A stretch of DNA of 64,000 nt from Methanolobus sediminis. GTDB lineage: Archaea; Halobacteriota; Methanosarcinia; Methanosarcinales; Methanosarcinaceae. The stretch spans positions 1,860,001 through 1,924,000 of the forward strand of contig NZ_CP133592.1 of NCBI RefSeq assembly GCF_031312595.1. The letters are read 5' to 3'. Positions 51,773-61,835 of this stretch are shown here, in pieces. Below the pieces are notes generated by a model. It saw nothing but the letters and a program-made list of their open reading frames with translations. It was not told the origin of the DNA and made no database searches. Every line of letters begins with the position of its first letter. The first letter of the stretch is position 1. Made by a program: the position numbers and the translations under genes.

Positions 51773-54235
51773 ATGCCCACCGAAGATCAAAAAATAAAGC
51801 TCAGCGACATCATACCTTATGGTATGGGATTGCTAATATCATTCCTAATTGCACTATATATAAGAACAATCCCCAAAGCAAGCGTATTCCTTTCAAATGG
51901 GTTTGTACGGTTTGGTGGAAATGATCCATGGTATCATCTACGAAACGTGGAATCGATCATTAACAATTTTCCAAATATTCTGTGGTTTGACGCTTACACA
52001 GTATATCCAAAAGGAACGGTTCAGATATTTGCACCACTTTATGACTTATTCCTGTCAGCCATTATCTGGTTAATGGGTTTGGGCAACCCTGATCAGAACC
52101 TTATCAACACAGTATGTGCATATTATCCGGCATTTCTGGGGGCAATTGTTGTAATACCAACATACTTTGCTGCTAAATGGTTGTTTAATCGCAGAATTGG
52201 TCTGCTTGCAGCATTAATGATAGCAATTGCGCCGGGGCAGTTTCTCTCAAGATCATTGATAGGATTCAATGACCACCACATTGCTGAAACCCTGTTGACT
52301 ACTATTGTAGCCATGTTTATGATAATGGCACTGAAGATTGCTTTTGAAAATCCAATTAGCTTTGAAGACTTCAAGAAAAAGAACTATGATGCTTTTAAAT
52401 TATCCGTTCCATATATCGTGCTAGCAGGATTTACATTGGGAGCCTATTCACTTGCATGGTATGGAGCCATATTTTTCAGTTTTATAATTGGTATATATAT
52501 AACAGTCCAACATGTGATAAACCATATACACAAAAGACCTACTGACTATTTGGCAATCATTGGAGTGATAATCTTCAGTATTGCGTTAATAATGGTACTA
52601 ATGGTACCTAACTTATCTTCAAAAGACCTCCTTATAAAAGGTCTCTTTGCAGGGATTATAGTATTCCCTTTACTCACCATTATCTCTATTGAACTAAATA
52701 AAAGGAAACTTAACGGATATTATTACCCGCTTTTGATAGCAGTAATAGCACTAATTGCAATTGTGCTCTCAAAAATATTTTCACCATCTACCTACGCACT
52801 TGTTTCCAGTTTGGCCAGTTACTTCATGAGAACCGGCGGTGGCCTGACCATTGCTGAAGCTTCTCCTCTCCTCTCATCGGGCGGAGTGTTTACCCTTCAG
52901 CCACTCTGGTACAACTTCGGCACACTTGGCTACATCTCATTCATCGCACTTGCAATATTAATCTATAAAGCATTTACCAAAGAGAATACTCCAGACAAAA
53001 CATTCCTTTTAGTTTGGACACTCATGATAATCTGGGCTATGCTTCAACAAAACCGTTTTGCATACTATTACTCAGTAAATGCAGCAATTCTCAGCGCATG
53101 GGTAGGTATTGAAATTCTGAATCTTGCAGGATGGCAAAGTCTGATAGATAGTATCAAATCAAAAACATTCAATGCTAAAAATATTAAAGCCATGCATATA
53201 CTCTCAGCTATATTCATAGTTTTGATTATGATATATCCAAGCTATAGTCTTGCAATGCAGCAAAATCAGGGGACAGGAGGTCCAAATGGTTACTGGATTG
53301 AAGCAACCACATGGCTAAGATACAACACCCCAGACCCAGGACTTGATTACTATGAGAACTATGAAATACCTGCAGATGGAGAAAGTTATCAATATCCAGA
53401 TAGTGCATACGGCGTAATGTCCTGGTGGGACTATGGGCATTGGATAGAAGTCATAGGCCATCGAATTCCAAATGCAAACCCATTCCAGCAAGGTATTGGT
53501 GGACGTACGAACAGCATTGAAGAAGAAAATCAACCCGGTGCTTCCACATTCTTCACTGCATCATCTGAAGAAGAAGCTACAAAAGTTCTGGAAGCTATTA
53601 ACCCTAACCTTGATAAAGCAGGAGCACGCTACATAGTATCAGACGTTGAAATGGCAACCGGAAAATTCTACGCCATGACTGCTTGGACATTGGACACTGA
53701 CGGCTATTACATACAGGTTCAGACAGACTCCGGATACATGACAGTTCCCGGACAGAGATACTATAATTCAATGGAAGCAAGACTTCACATCTTTGACGGG
53801 AACGGATTAAAACAATACCGTATGGTTCATGAATCCCCAATATCAAGTAGCACACAGGAAGCAGGATATAAGAATGTCTATAATGTGCTATTTGGAGGAA
53901 ATCTGGCAGAAGATTACAGCGGATATGTAAAAATCTTTGAATATGTAGAAGGTGCTACGATCACAGGAACAGCCTCTGCTGGTGAAACTGTGACCATTAC
54001 AAACACTATACTGACAAGCCAGATGAGGACATTCGCATACACACAAACTACAACGGCAGGATCTGACGGAACTTACTCATTCACAGTCCCATATTCAACA
54101 ACAGGACCTGTTGAAGGAGGAACACAGTTCGACACCATGCCAACCGGATCTTATGTGGTAAGTTTTGGAAACACTACACAGCAGGTTAGTGTCAGTGAAA
54201 CAGACGTTATGAATGGGAATACACTAGAAATTTAA
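51773..54235 (+). CDS. aglB: Oligosaccharyltransferase AglB (STT3)
   Basis: About 820 residues. Some 13 membrane helices fill the first two thirds, with the first-loop metal motif FGGNDPWYH (DxD-like D) and SRSLIGFNDHH; the periplasmic domain carries WWDYGHWIEVIGHR (the catalytic WWDYG) near residue 545. The C-terminal about 80 residues form an Ig-like or carboxypeptidase-regulatory-like domain (ITGTASAGETVTITN). It transfers the lipid-linked glycan to Asn in N-x-S/T of S-layer, pilin and archaellin proteins. The start may be GTG 51764 three codons earlier. T-rich sequence after the stop (about 54252-54270) probably terminates the island. Confidence 0.93.
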   Translation: MPTEDQKIKLSDIIPYGMGLLISFLIALYIRTIPKASVFLSNGFVRFGGNDPWYHLRNVESIINNFPNILWFDAYTVYPKGTVQIFAPLYDLFLSAIIWLMGLGNPDQNLINTVCAYYPAFLGAIVVIPTYFAAKWLFNRRIGLLAALMIAIAPGQFLSRSLIGFNDHHIAETLLTTIVAMFMIMALKIAFENPISFEDFKKKNYDAFKLSVPYIVLAGFTLGAYSLAWYGAIFFSFIIGIYITVQHVINHIHKRPTDYLAIIGVIIFSIALIMVLMVPNLSSKDLLIKGLFAGIIVFPLLTIISIELNKRKLNGYYYPLLIAVIALIAIVLSKIFSPSTYALVSSLASYFMRTGGGLTIAEASPLLSSGGVFTLQPLWYNFGTLGYISFIALAILIYKAFTKENTPDKTFLLVWTLMIIWAMLQQNRFAYYYSVNAAILSAWVGIEILNLAGWQSLIDSIKSKTFNAKNIKAMHILSAIFIVLIMIYPSYSLAMQQNQGTGGPNGYWIEATTWLRYNTPDPGLDYYENYEIPADGESYQYPDSAYGVMSWWDYGHWIEVIGHRIPNANPFQQGIGGRTNSIEEENQPGASTFFTASSEEEATKVLEAINPNLDKAGARYIVSDVEMATGKFYAMTAWTLDTDGYYIQVQTDSGYMTVPGQRYYNSMEARLHIFDGNGLKQYRMVHESPISSSTQEAGYKNVYNVLFGGNLAEDYSGYVKIFEYVEGATITGTASAGETVTITNTILTSQMRTFAYTQTTTAGSDGTYSFTVPYSTTGPVEGGTQFDTMPTGSYVVSFGNTTQQVSVSETDVMNGNTLEI

Positions 54236-54327
54236 TCTATTCCCATTCTCATCTTTTTTTTACTTTTTAGTTTCATTCCCGACACTTACAAATAATATCA
54301 CGCAGAAGCTAGCCATAAGGTGATATA

Positions 54328-54816
54328 TTGGACAATATAATCAAGGGAAAAGCATGGATATTCGGTAACGATATCGATACAGATGTAATAATTCCCGGAA
54401 AATACCTGCGCACAAAAGATATGCAGGTCTTTGCAGATCATGCTATGGAAGGAATTGATCCCGATTTTTCAAAGAAAGTGCAGAAAGGCGACATCATTGT
54501 TGCCAATGATAATTTTGGTTGCGGATCATCCAGAGAGCAAGCTGCACTTGCACTTAAATATGCAGGTGTTGGATGTGTGGTCGCTAAATCGTTCGGCAGG
54601 ATATTTTTCAGAAATGCCATCAATGTAGGGCTGCCATTAATGGAAGCGGACGTTGAGTGTAATGAAGGAGACGAAGTTGAGATTGACCTGCTTCAGGGAA
54701 CGGTGAACGTCAATGGGAAAGTTTTCCAGGGCAACAAGCTTCCTGATTTCCTGCTGGAAATGCTTACTGATGGTGGCCTTGTAGCACACAGAAAAGCGCA
54801 GAAGAACAAACAGTAA
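54328..54816 (+). CDS. hacB: Aconitase-family small subunit (homoaconitase/isopropylmalate isomerase, HacB/LeuD)
   Basis: 162 residues, single swivel domain: [21 protein letters not shown], then [16 protein letters not shown] and [17 protein letters not shown]. The loop reads YLRT, the form reported for methanogen homoaconitase (coenzyme B synthesis), whereas the isopropylmalate-specific paralogue has YLVY; this favours HacB. It pairs with a large Fe-S subunit located elsewhere. The start is TTG 54328, strongly supported by AAGGTGAT six bases upstream. Confidence 0.88.
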   Translation: MDNIIKGKAWIFGNDIDTDVIIPGKYLRTKDMQVFADHAMEGIDPDFSKKVQKGDIIVANDNFGCGSSREQAALALKYAGVGCVVAKSFGRIFFRNAINVGLPLMEADVECNEGDEVEIDLLQGTVNVNGKVFQGNKLPDFLLEMLTDGGLVAHRKAQKNKQ

Positions 54817-54827
54817 TACAGGTTGAA

Positions 54828-55688
54828 ATGATATTTCCAGATGAATACAAATACGTCGGGCACAGCAAAGAGATACCTGCCGGTGAAGACAGGCGGATCT
54901 ACTTTCTCACTAAATACCTGATAGTAGAAAACTGTGAAACCGGCAACTATTCTCTTTTTGAGGTGGAACATCAGGGAGATGGACTTCTCAGGGATGCTAC
55001 CAGTCTTAAGGAACTTGCTTCAGGTGAAGAGATTATTAACTATGAAAAGGAGCTGAATATCAAAGACAGGGCACTTCTCATAGACATAGCGGCTGAAATA
55101 TGCAAAGGTAAAGTCAACACTGTAATATTCACAGGCATAGACAAACACCTGACATTCGTGCATAAACCTGACACCTCAGAAATCATTGAAATTGAGATTG
55201 TGGACGTATTTCCACCTGAGCCTTCATGGCTTGCAAGTGTTGTCCGCAGGATTGAGCAAAGCGGAGTATGGGGAGACTTATCCATAAGGTTCTCAGAGAA
55301 CCTTACTGACCTGAGACAATTCGAAGGAAAAAATACAGTTTTCCCATGTTCTTCTTCAGGACTTAAGGGTAAATGTCTGGATTGTGATGTTATTGAAGAG
55401 GATGGAGCACTGCTTGTTGGTTGCGAGATATCAAAGAGTCTTTTTGAGTCCAGATTCCCGGGAATTGAGTATTCATTTGTTAACATCTGTCCCTTCAAAT
55501 CAGACATATTCAAGCCCACCAAGGTCTTCATTACAAGATGCTGCCGTGCTGAGAAATCCGGAATTGTCACCATTGGTGGCATAAGAGGAGCAGTTGTACA
55601 CTGGGGAGCATCAGAATTTGATGTGACCATGGCAATCAGGAATCTTGTCCAGGAGCTAAGGCTTTCAGGTAAGAAAGATAATTTATAA
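54828..55688 (+). CDS. Conserved-looking Cys-rich protein of unknown function
   Basis: 286 residues, not recognised. The first two thirds are acidic and mixed alpha/beta (IVENCETGNYSLFEVEHQGDG; SWLASVVRRIEQSGVWGDL). The last 110 residues contain eight cysteines: PCSSSGLKGKCLDCD, LLVGCEIS, NICPF and TRCCRAE, ending GGIRGAVVHWGASEFDVTMA. The arrangement suggests a metal or Fe-S site. It sits 11 bases after the HacB-like gene and 23 before the dehydrogenase, inside what is clearly one operon, so a role in coenzyme B or leucine synthesis (for example Fe-S delivery to the aconitase partner) is a reasonable guess. Confidence 0.6.
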   Translation: MIFPDEYKYVGHSKEIPAGEDRRIYFLTKYLIVENCETGNYSLFEVEHQGDGLLRDATSLKELASGEEIINYEKELNIKDRALLIDIAAEICKGKVNTVIFTGIDKHLTFVHKPDTSEIIEIEIVDVFPPEPSWLASVVRRIEQSGVWGDLSIRFSENLTDLRQFEGKNTVFPCSSSGLKGKCLDCDVIEEDGALLVGCEISKSLFESRFPGIEYSFVNICPFKSDIFKPTKVFITRCCRAEKSGIVTIGGIRGAVVHWGASEFDVTMAIRNLVQELRLSGKKDNL

Positions 55689-55711
55689 TTACAGATGATC
55701 GGGGATTTGAC

Positions 55712-56710
55712 ATGAAACTTGCAGTAATAGAAGGCGACGGAGTTGGGAAAGAAGTAATTCCTGCAGCACTCGAAGTTCTTGACGCATTTGAACTTGACGT
55801 GGAAAAAGTTCCTCTGGAACTTGGATATGACAGATGGGAACGCACTGGTACTGCTATTACGGATGATGATATAGATATATTGAAAGAGTGTGATTGCGTA
55901 ATTTTTGGTGCAGTGACAACACCTCCTGATCCGAATTACAAAAGTGTTCTCCTGACAATCCGCAAGGAGCTCGATATGTATGCAAATGTCCGTCCAATAC
56001 GTCCTCTTCCTTCAGTGAAGGGAATTCATGACAGAACAGATTTCAATTACATAATAGTGAGAGAAAATACAGAAGGACTGTATTCCGGAATAGAAGAGAT
56101 CGGTGAAGATGTTTCTACCACAAAAAGAGTGATCACAAGAAAAGGATCAAAGAGAATTGCAGATTATGCGAGCAAACTAGCCGGGAGCAGGACTAACAAA
56201 CTGACAATTGTCCACAAATCCAATGTAATGAAATCCGACAAATTATTCCTTGACGTTTGCCGCCAGTCTGCGACGGATGCAGGAGTTACACACAGTGACG
56301 AACTGGTGGATTCTTTTGCTTACAATCTGATAAGAAATCCGTGGAACTATGATGTAATAGTTACAACAAATCTGTTCGGAGATATTCTCAGCGATATGTC
56401 AGGAGCACTTGTAGGAGGACTTGGTCTTTTGCCAAGTGCCAATATAGGGGAAAAATATGCATTCTTTGAACCGGTCCATGGTAGCGCACCGGATATTGCG
56501 GGCAGAAACATTGCAAACCCACTTGCTACAGTACTCAGTCTCAAAATGCTTCTTGAATGGCATGGAGATATAGCTGAAGCTGCAATCCTTGAAGAAGCTA
56601 TAGATTCATCCCTTAATCTTGGCATCTGCACCCCTGACCTTGGAGGGAAGAGCAGTACATCCGAAGTTGGCGAGTTCTTAGCAAATCACATCAAAACAAG
56701 GGTAAAATAA
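55712..56710 (+). CDS. Isopropylmalate/homoisocitrate dehydrogenase (AksF/LeuB family)
   Basis: 332 residues, beta-decarboxylating dehydrogenase: VIEGDGVGKEVIPAALEVL, LTIRKELDMYANVRPIRPLP (substrate Arg residues), IVRENTEGLYSGIE, the catalytic Lys in IVHKSNVMK, and GDILSDMSGALVGGLGLLPSAN with the metal Asp residues. It oxidises homoisocitrate in coenzyme B synthesis or 3-isopropylmalate in leucine synthesis. Neighbouring YLRT-type HacB favours the former; specificity cannot be fixed from sequence. Confidence 0.88.
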   Translation: MKLAVIEGDGVGKEVIPAALEVLDAFELDVEKVPLELGYDRWERTGTAITDDDIDILKECDCVIFGAVTTPPDPNYKSVLLTIRKELDMYANVRPIRPLPSVKGIHDRTDFNYIIVRENTEGLYSGIEEIGEDVSTTKRVITRKGSKRIADYASKLAGSRTNKLTIVHKSNVMKSDKLFLDVCRQSATDAGVTHSDELVDSFAYNLIRNPWNYDVIVTTNLFGDILSDMSGALVGGLGLLPSANIGEKYAFFEPVHGSAPDIAGRNIANPLATVLSLKMLLEWHGDIAEAAILEEAIDSSLNLGICTPDLGGKSSTSEVGEFLANHIKTRVK

Positions 56711-56765
56711 GACTCTGGCATTATTTGTCATTTGTCTTATATTCCATACTTTTTTATATCCCATG

Positions 56766-58421
56766 TCAGGCAATGCCCAGTAGTGATGACACTGCTGCCA
56801 TGGTCACCACAGCACTTGCACCGGATATCCATACCATGATCACAAAATCAATTGTAGCACTGAGCATATGTCCACCATCCACAATACGGATCAGGATAGC
56901 TGACATCAGTGAATGACCGATCATGATCGCCAGAACCATGTTTGAAAGTGTGGTTAAGCTCCCTATATTAGTGTAGAGAACCATTCCCATGGACATCCCG
57001 GCAGGCATTTCCACTGCGGAGAACATATTCTGCATAAGTCCCACTACACCAAGGGAAATATACATGGTAAAACCAATACCCCCCGTCAGACCATACAAAA
57101 CACCCACAAGACTTCCGGCAGACTGCGACCTTTTCTTTCTGAGAGTTACTATCCTGTGGAAATTCGTAGCAATAATGTCACCTATGACCTCTGGCTGACC
57201 ACCGAGATTTGTAGATTGAACGAACATTCCGGAAAAACGCTGGATAAGATTGCTTCCGGTATTTGAGGCAAAATAATCCCAGGAATCGAACTTGTTAATC
57301 CTGGTAACAAGCATCTTATAGAGATTGTTCACATCAGTTGTCAGCGGTCCGAAGTCATGCGCCCTCAAAGCTCTAAGAGCATCATCAATGACACCACCCC
57401 TGGCACCGGCAGAACTTCCAAGAGAACGAATGAAAGCAGGAAAATTCTCATCTTTTCTCCTGATACTCTTTTCGATCTTTCTTGAAACATGACCGGTGTA
57501 GACAAGAGGCGTTAGCACCATGGCAACTGCAATACTTGTTTCTATTTTACCATAAAGGACTACAGCAATTAAAACAACAATACATCCTGCAATTGATACT
57601 GGTATTGAACGATATAGTTTCAGTTTGTTCTCAGTCATATTCGTTGACTGGCTCCATGCCGGATCTTTTGGGATCTTGCTCTTTGTGAACATCACCATTA
57701 CAAGATCAGTTACAAGGAAAATGACTACCACAATACCCATGAGTAGTTCTGCATTCATACCGGTAATAACAGGCATGATTACAGCAAATGAAGCCATGAA
57801 AATCAGTGACATAACCAGAGATACAAAAAGTTCCTTGATGATCTCAACAACATAGAGTGCACCGTTGTACATGGCCTCATACTCGTTCATCACAACGTTC
57901 TGTTCTGCGAAAAGGAAAGTCTTTACATCTTCTCCTGACTGGAGAGCATGTGCAAATCTATCCAGGAAATCCTCGAATATTACAGAAGGAGTCCTTTTGG
58001 AAATGAAACGACATGCATCTGCCAGACTCATGTGCCATACCGTCACAAGGTCGTATATTTTCTTTGTTTCCGTTGCAAGCTCCTGATAATCCTCATTTTC
58101 CGAAACAATACGTACAATATCTATCCTCGGAGTTTCTGCCGTTGCAATGGAACCCATCTGAGTGATGTAATAGTGCATATTATTGTCTATTCGCGAAGCT
58201 TTGCCAGCCAGAATCGAAAGAGGGTAAGAAAATGCAAATACAATACAGATAATGGGTATCAAATAAGGGATATATCTGGCAGTTCCCACAAATATCGTTG
58301 GGAGCAATAAAAGAAGAAGGATTGCGAAAAAAAATCCAAAAGCTATGATAGGTAAAGCAAATTTTCTGAAATAGGCCTTGGGCTCCATACCAATATTCTT
58401 GAATGCTTTATCATAGCTCAC
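56766..58421 (-). CDS. arlJ: Archaellum membrane protein ArlJ (FlaJ)
   Basis: 551 residues with two groups of membrane helices at each end and cytoplasmic loops with charged helices (GEDVKTFLFAEQNVV), as in the TadC/FlaJ platform family. It forms the membrane base on which the ArlI ATPase acts. It is the last gene of the arl operon, nine bases after arlI, and converges with the AksF/LeuB-like gene. Confidence 0.92.
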   Translation of the reverse strand: MSYDKAFKNIGMEPKAYFRKFALPIIAFGFFFAILLLLLLPTIFVGTARYIPYLIPIICIVFAFSYPLSILAGKASRIDNNMHYYITQMGSIATAETPRIDIVRIVSENEDYQELATETKKIYDLVTVWHMSLADACRFISKRTPSVIFEDFLDRFAHALQSGEDVKTFLFAEQNVVMNEYEAMYNGALYVVEIIKELFVSLVMSLIFMASFAVIMPVITGMNAELLMGIVVVIFLVTDLVMVMFTKSKIPKDPAWSQSTNMTENKLKLYRSIPVSIAGCIVVLIAVVLYGKIETSIAVAMVLTPLVYTGHVSRKIEKSIRRKDENFPAFIRSLGSSAGARGGVIDDALRALRAHDFGPLTTDVNNLYKMLVTRINKFDSWDYFASNTGSNLIQRFSGMFVQSTNLGGQPEVIGDIIATNFHRIVTLRKKRSQSAGSLVGVLYGLTGGIGFTMYISLGVVGLMQNMFSAVEMPAGMSMGMVLYTNIGSLTTLSNMVLAIMIGHSLMSAILIRIVDGGHMLSATIDFVIMVWISGASAVVTMAAVSSLLGIA

Positions 58422-58430
58422 AAAAACACC

Positions 58431-60092
58431 TCATATTGAAAATGGAAGACCGTCTATTCCATGCTTGTAGAAATTGACTATGATCTCAAGCACGTCATAA
58501 TAATCCTCAATGCCCCTTGACTTCATTTCTTCCAGTATCTTTGCTCTGAGGAAAAGATCCTGGTAAATCATTCTTTTATCTTCATAACCAAGCTTTGTAG
58601 CTATTTTATCCTCGAGGATGTAACTGTTGTTCAGACCACGGAACTTGTGCCTATCAGTATCAGGTTCCCATTGGAAAACAGCCCTTGTTGCAACACCACC
58701 TATTTCCTCATAGTAACCTTCTATTTCCTCAATGGCAAGAGCTCGCCTGAGAAACTTTCCTTTACGATAAACTGCCGAAAGGATCATTGCAATGTTAAGG
58801 TTATCAATGAAAGTTACAGGTACATTGATAGGGTCTGCCGTAAGACGCTGGATCATCTTTGATACAGCAGATGCGTGGAAAGTTGCGAGTACAGGGTGAC
58901 CTGTCTGCATACCCTGAAAAGCTACGTTACCTTCGGCTCCTCGAATCTCACCTACGATGATGTAGTTTGGTCTTGAACGAAGAGCGGCCTTTAGCAAGGC
59001 AAAAGTATCTACTCTTGATTCAGGCGGACCTTCCTCACGAGTGATCAACTGCTGCCAAACAGGCTGTGGTGGCTGAACTTCAGCAGTGTCTTCTGCAGAA
59101 AATACCTTGGCTTTTGGGTTAACAAAAGCAAGACATGCATTGAGCATTGTTGTTTTCCCACTTGCGGTTTCACCACTAAAGAAAATACTCATACCGTTCT
59201 CAAGGCACATCCACATGTAAGCCGCCATTTCAGCACTTAATGCGCCCCAGCTTATGAGCTGGATAATACTTACCGGCACTTCACTGAATTTACGCATGGT
59301 GAAACTGCTACCACGCCTACTGACATCTATACTATAAATGATATTGATACGCGAACCATCAGGAAGAGCACCATCGGCAATTGGCCTTGCATCACTTACA
59401 GGACGGCCGATACGCTCACTCATACTGCGCAGCCAGTTATCCAGACCTTCCTCATCCCCAAATGTCAGATCGGTTTTAATGGTGTCAAATATTTTGTGAA
59501 CAATAAATACGTTGTCCACACCTATACTGCTGATATCTTCAAGATAAGGGTCTCTGATAATTGGTTCAATGGGGCCGGAGCCGATGATGTCCCTTTCAAG
59601 ATGATAGAGAATTTTATTATACTCTCCCTGGGTCATAGGCACTTTTTTCTGGACCGGCATGAGTTTCTGGAGAATATCGAACTTCCCTCCGCCCTTTTCA
59701 TCAGCCATATTCCCGCCTGAACCTATGTCTATAGATTCATTGAACAGTTTTGTGATAAGATCCTTAAGTTCCGCTTCGGTGTTTGGGACAGGTTCGCGAG
59801 CAGATTTTTCCAGAATGATGTCCAGAGCTGCTTTATACTTCTTTTTTTCCAGATTATTAAGTTCAGGTTCTACTCCATAGTAGTTTATCTCTCCCTGTTC
59901 GTCACCACCATAAAGGTGTATGAATACAGGATCACCAACCGGAAGGATGATATTAACTCTTGAATGATCGATGTCTTTTGAAAGACTTACCATGAAAGTT
60001 GGTTCATCTTCACCAGTCTCGCGCATGAATTTCTTTACATATTCACCCAGATGCGGGTTCCTTTGTACTGCTTTCTGAAATTCTGCATCCAT
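58431..60092 (-). CDS. arlI: Archaellum motor ATPase ArlI (FlaI)
   Basis: 553 residues, type II/IV secretion ATPase. Walker A FFSGETASGKTTMLNACLAF (about residues 305-324), an Asp box (VFSAEDTAEVQ), Walker B-like YIIVGEIRGAEG, and His box (MQTGHPVLATFHA) are all present; the N-terminal domain is of the FlaI type. It powers both archaellum assembly and rotation. It is followed by arlJ and preceded by arlH. Confidence 0.95.
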   Translation of the reverse strand: MDAEFQKAVQRNPHLGEYVKKFMRETGEDEPTFMVSLSKDIDHSRVNIILPVGDPVFIHLYGGDEQGEINYYGVEPELNNLEKKKYKAALDIILEKSAREPVPNTEAELKDLITKLFNESIDIGSGGNMADEKGGGKFDILQKLMPVQKKVPMTQGEYNKILYHLERDIIGSGPIEPIIRDPYLEDISSIGVDNVFIVHKIFDTIKTDLTFGDEEGLDNWLRSMSERIGRPVSDARPIADGALPDGSRINIIYSIDVSRRGSSFTMRKFSEVPVSIIQLISWGALSAEMAAYMWMCLENGMSIFFSGETASGKTTMLNACLAFVNPKAKVFSAEDTAEVQPPQPVWQQLITREEGPPESRVDTFALLKAALRSRPNYIIVGEIRGAEGNVAFQGMQTGHPVLATFHASAVSKMIQRLTADPINVPVTFIDNLNIAMILSAVYRKGKFLRRALAIEEIEGYYEEIGGVATRAVFQWEPDTDRHKFRGLNNSYILEDKIATKLGYEDKRMIYQDLFLRAKILEEMKSRGIEDYYDVLEIIVNFYKHGIDGLPFSI

Positions 60093-60111
60093 ATTACAAC
60101 TACCTTTAAGA

Positions 60112-60807
60112 TTATGATACTGAAGCTATCTCTACTACAAGACCGACCTTAGGTTCTATTCTAAACCCGATCATCTGTCCGACCGGACCCTTGGCACCGG
60201 TGAACTTGTTTACAACAATAGTCCTCTTGACTTCACTTCCCAGAGGCTTTGATTTGAGAGTAATGTAAACGTCACAGGAAGAGCGGAACATTGAAGCAAG
60301 GTCTTCTGTTAACTGGTTTGGCTCTATTGTAAGAATTATAACCTTACCCATACCATTCAGTTTCTTGAAAAACGAAATCAGATCAAGAGTTTTCTCAGTA
60401 TTGGCACTGTATTTGATAAGTGAGGATAGAGTATCAATTATGATCACATCTTTTTCAAACAGCTCCTCTGCAGCCATTAGTCTTTCAATAAAATCACAAC
60501 GGGATTTTGCTGCCTGGACCAGCGGAATAACAGGTATGTATAAAAGCAGACCATTCAAAAGAAACGGAGCTATGGGATAATCCATTGAATACATCTGGTT
60601 AATAAAACCCTTTGTTGTCATTTGTGTCGAGACAAACGTAACACTGACATCGTTTTCGTTTAATCCGAATGAAAGACGCTGGGAAATTGTACTTTTTCCT
60701 CCGCCACTGCCACCTTCAAGTACGACTAGTGAACCGGCAGGAAAGCCTCCTCCCAATTTATCATTCAAATCATCCCTCGGGATTGCAAATGCATTGATCT
60801 TTGCCAT
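60112..60807 (-). CDS. arlH: Archaellum ATP-binding protein ArlH (FlaH)
   Basis: 231 residues, RecA/KaiC-like fold. Walker A GGSGGGKST (about 32-40) and a Walker B-like VIIIDTLSSL (about 122-131) are visible. ArlH binds ATP and forms a ring with ArlI inside the motor complex. It is 13 bases downstream of arlG. Confidence 0.92.
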   Translation of the reverse strand: MAKINAFAIPRDDLNDKLGGGFPAGSLVVLEGGSGGGKSTISQRLSFGLNENDVSVTFVSTQMTTKGFINQMYSMDYPIAPFLLNGLLLYIPVIPLVQAAKSRCDFIERLMAAEELFEKDVIIIDTLSSLIKYSANTEKTLDLISFFKKLNGMGKVIILTIEPNQLTEDLASMFRSSCDVYITLKSKPLGSEVKRTIVVNKFTGAKGPVGQMIGFRIEPKVGLVVEIASVS

Positions 60808-60820
60808 TATTTGCCTCTTA

Positions 60821-61327
60821 TTACGTTTTGAAACTCATTGCACCGGATTTTCCATTCTCAGCTGCAACAAGCACTCTGTGATCACCTGTTTCAAGTGGTG
60901 AAGGCTCAGTGGTTACATTCAGTGTGAGAATATCTCCCGGCCTCCATACAACATCCCCATCTGTCAACGCAGCATCGACACTAGTAGGTTCTATTAATAT
61001 ACCATCCACAAGTACGGTCACATATTCAGGAACAAGTTCAGTCTTGCCGGTATTCTTTGCGTAAAATGTGTATTTACCGGAACCACCGTCATAGGGGATT
61101 ATCTCAGGATCGTTCACTATGGTTATGTCAGTCCGCATCTGTTCGGACACTAATTTGCTGCTTGCACTGGATGAAGCAATCATGGACTGAACATTACCGG
61201 AGATAAGAACAACTACACTGACAGCCAGGATCATTGCGGCTATAAAGAAGATCATATGAGTTACTGCGGTTTCTGCACCTGTATTTTTCAGTAAGCTGTT
61301 TCTCTCTGTTTTTAGCATGCTTTTCAT
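60821..61327 (-). CDS. arlG: Archaellum stator-type protein ArlG (FlaG)
   Basis: 168 residues with one N-terminal membrane helix (about 25-47: MIFFIAAMILAVSVVVLIS) and an extracytoplasmic beta domain (YTFYAKNTGKTELVPEYVTVLVDG) like an archaellin core. ArlG and ArlF link the motor to the S-layer. No class III cleavage site is evident. A second ATG three codons in is possible as start. Confidence 0.85.
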   Translation of the reverse strand: MKSMLKTERNSLLKNTGAETAVTHMIFFIAAMILAVSVVVLISGNVQSMIASSSASSKLVSEQMRTDITIVNDPEIIPYDGGSGKYTFYAKNTGKTELVPEYVTVLVDGILIEPTSVDAALTDGDVVWRPGDILTLNVTTEPSPLETGDHRVLVAAENGKSGAMSFKT

Positions 61328-61403
61328 GTTTTTCTGCCAGCCCGATGCAAATAGAATTAGAATTATAATATATAATTAATAGTATATAAGATTGCTATTC
61401 TGT

Positions 61404-61835
61404 TCAGACAATATATGAACTATAAGCAGAAACTCCGTTTCGAGTTACAATTTTTACACGATGGACACCGGTACCGGAAAGATCAGTTATTGTCATATTA
61501 CGGGTCTCTGCAGGTGTCCAGATTGCTGCAACATCACTGTACACATAGGATTCCAGATCGCCGTCAACAAGAACGTTGAGCTCATCAAAGCGGATAGTCT
61601 CGCTACCAGTGTTTGAAAGTGTCACAGTCAAGTTGTAGGTGCCTGAGTAGTTCCCTGCAACAGCACTTTCCACCTCAAGATTCGTTTTAAGTTTTGAATT
61701 CTGCATCTGGTAATGTTCTTCAGAAGCATCGCTTACAATCTCATTTGAAGTGTTAAGCATGGAATATGAATATGAACCAACTACAAGAGCAGAGATGAAG
61801 AATATCACTGCCACAACAGAAAGTTCAAATCCCAT
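61404..61835 (-). CDS. arlF: Archaellum stator protein ArlF (FlaF)
   Basis: 143 residues: N-terminal helix (SVVAVIFFISALVVGSYSYS) then a beta-sandwich (NLTVTLSNTGSETIRFDELN, VLVDG). ArlF binds S-layer protein in its soluble domain and is thought to anchor the motor. Its start overlaps the ArlCDE stop by 11 bases, confirming one operon. Confidence 0.87.
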   Translation of the reverse strand: MGFELSVVAVIFFISALVVGSYSYSMLNTSNEIVSDASEEHYQMQNSKLKTNLEVESAVAGNYSGTYNLTVTLSNTGSETIRFDELNVLVDGDLESYVYSDVAAIWTPAETRNMTITDLSGTGVHRVKIVTRNGVSAYSSYIV

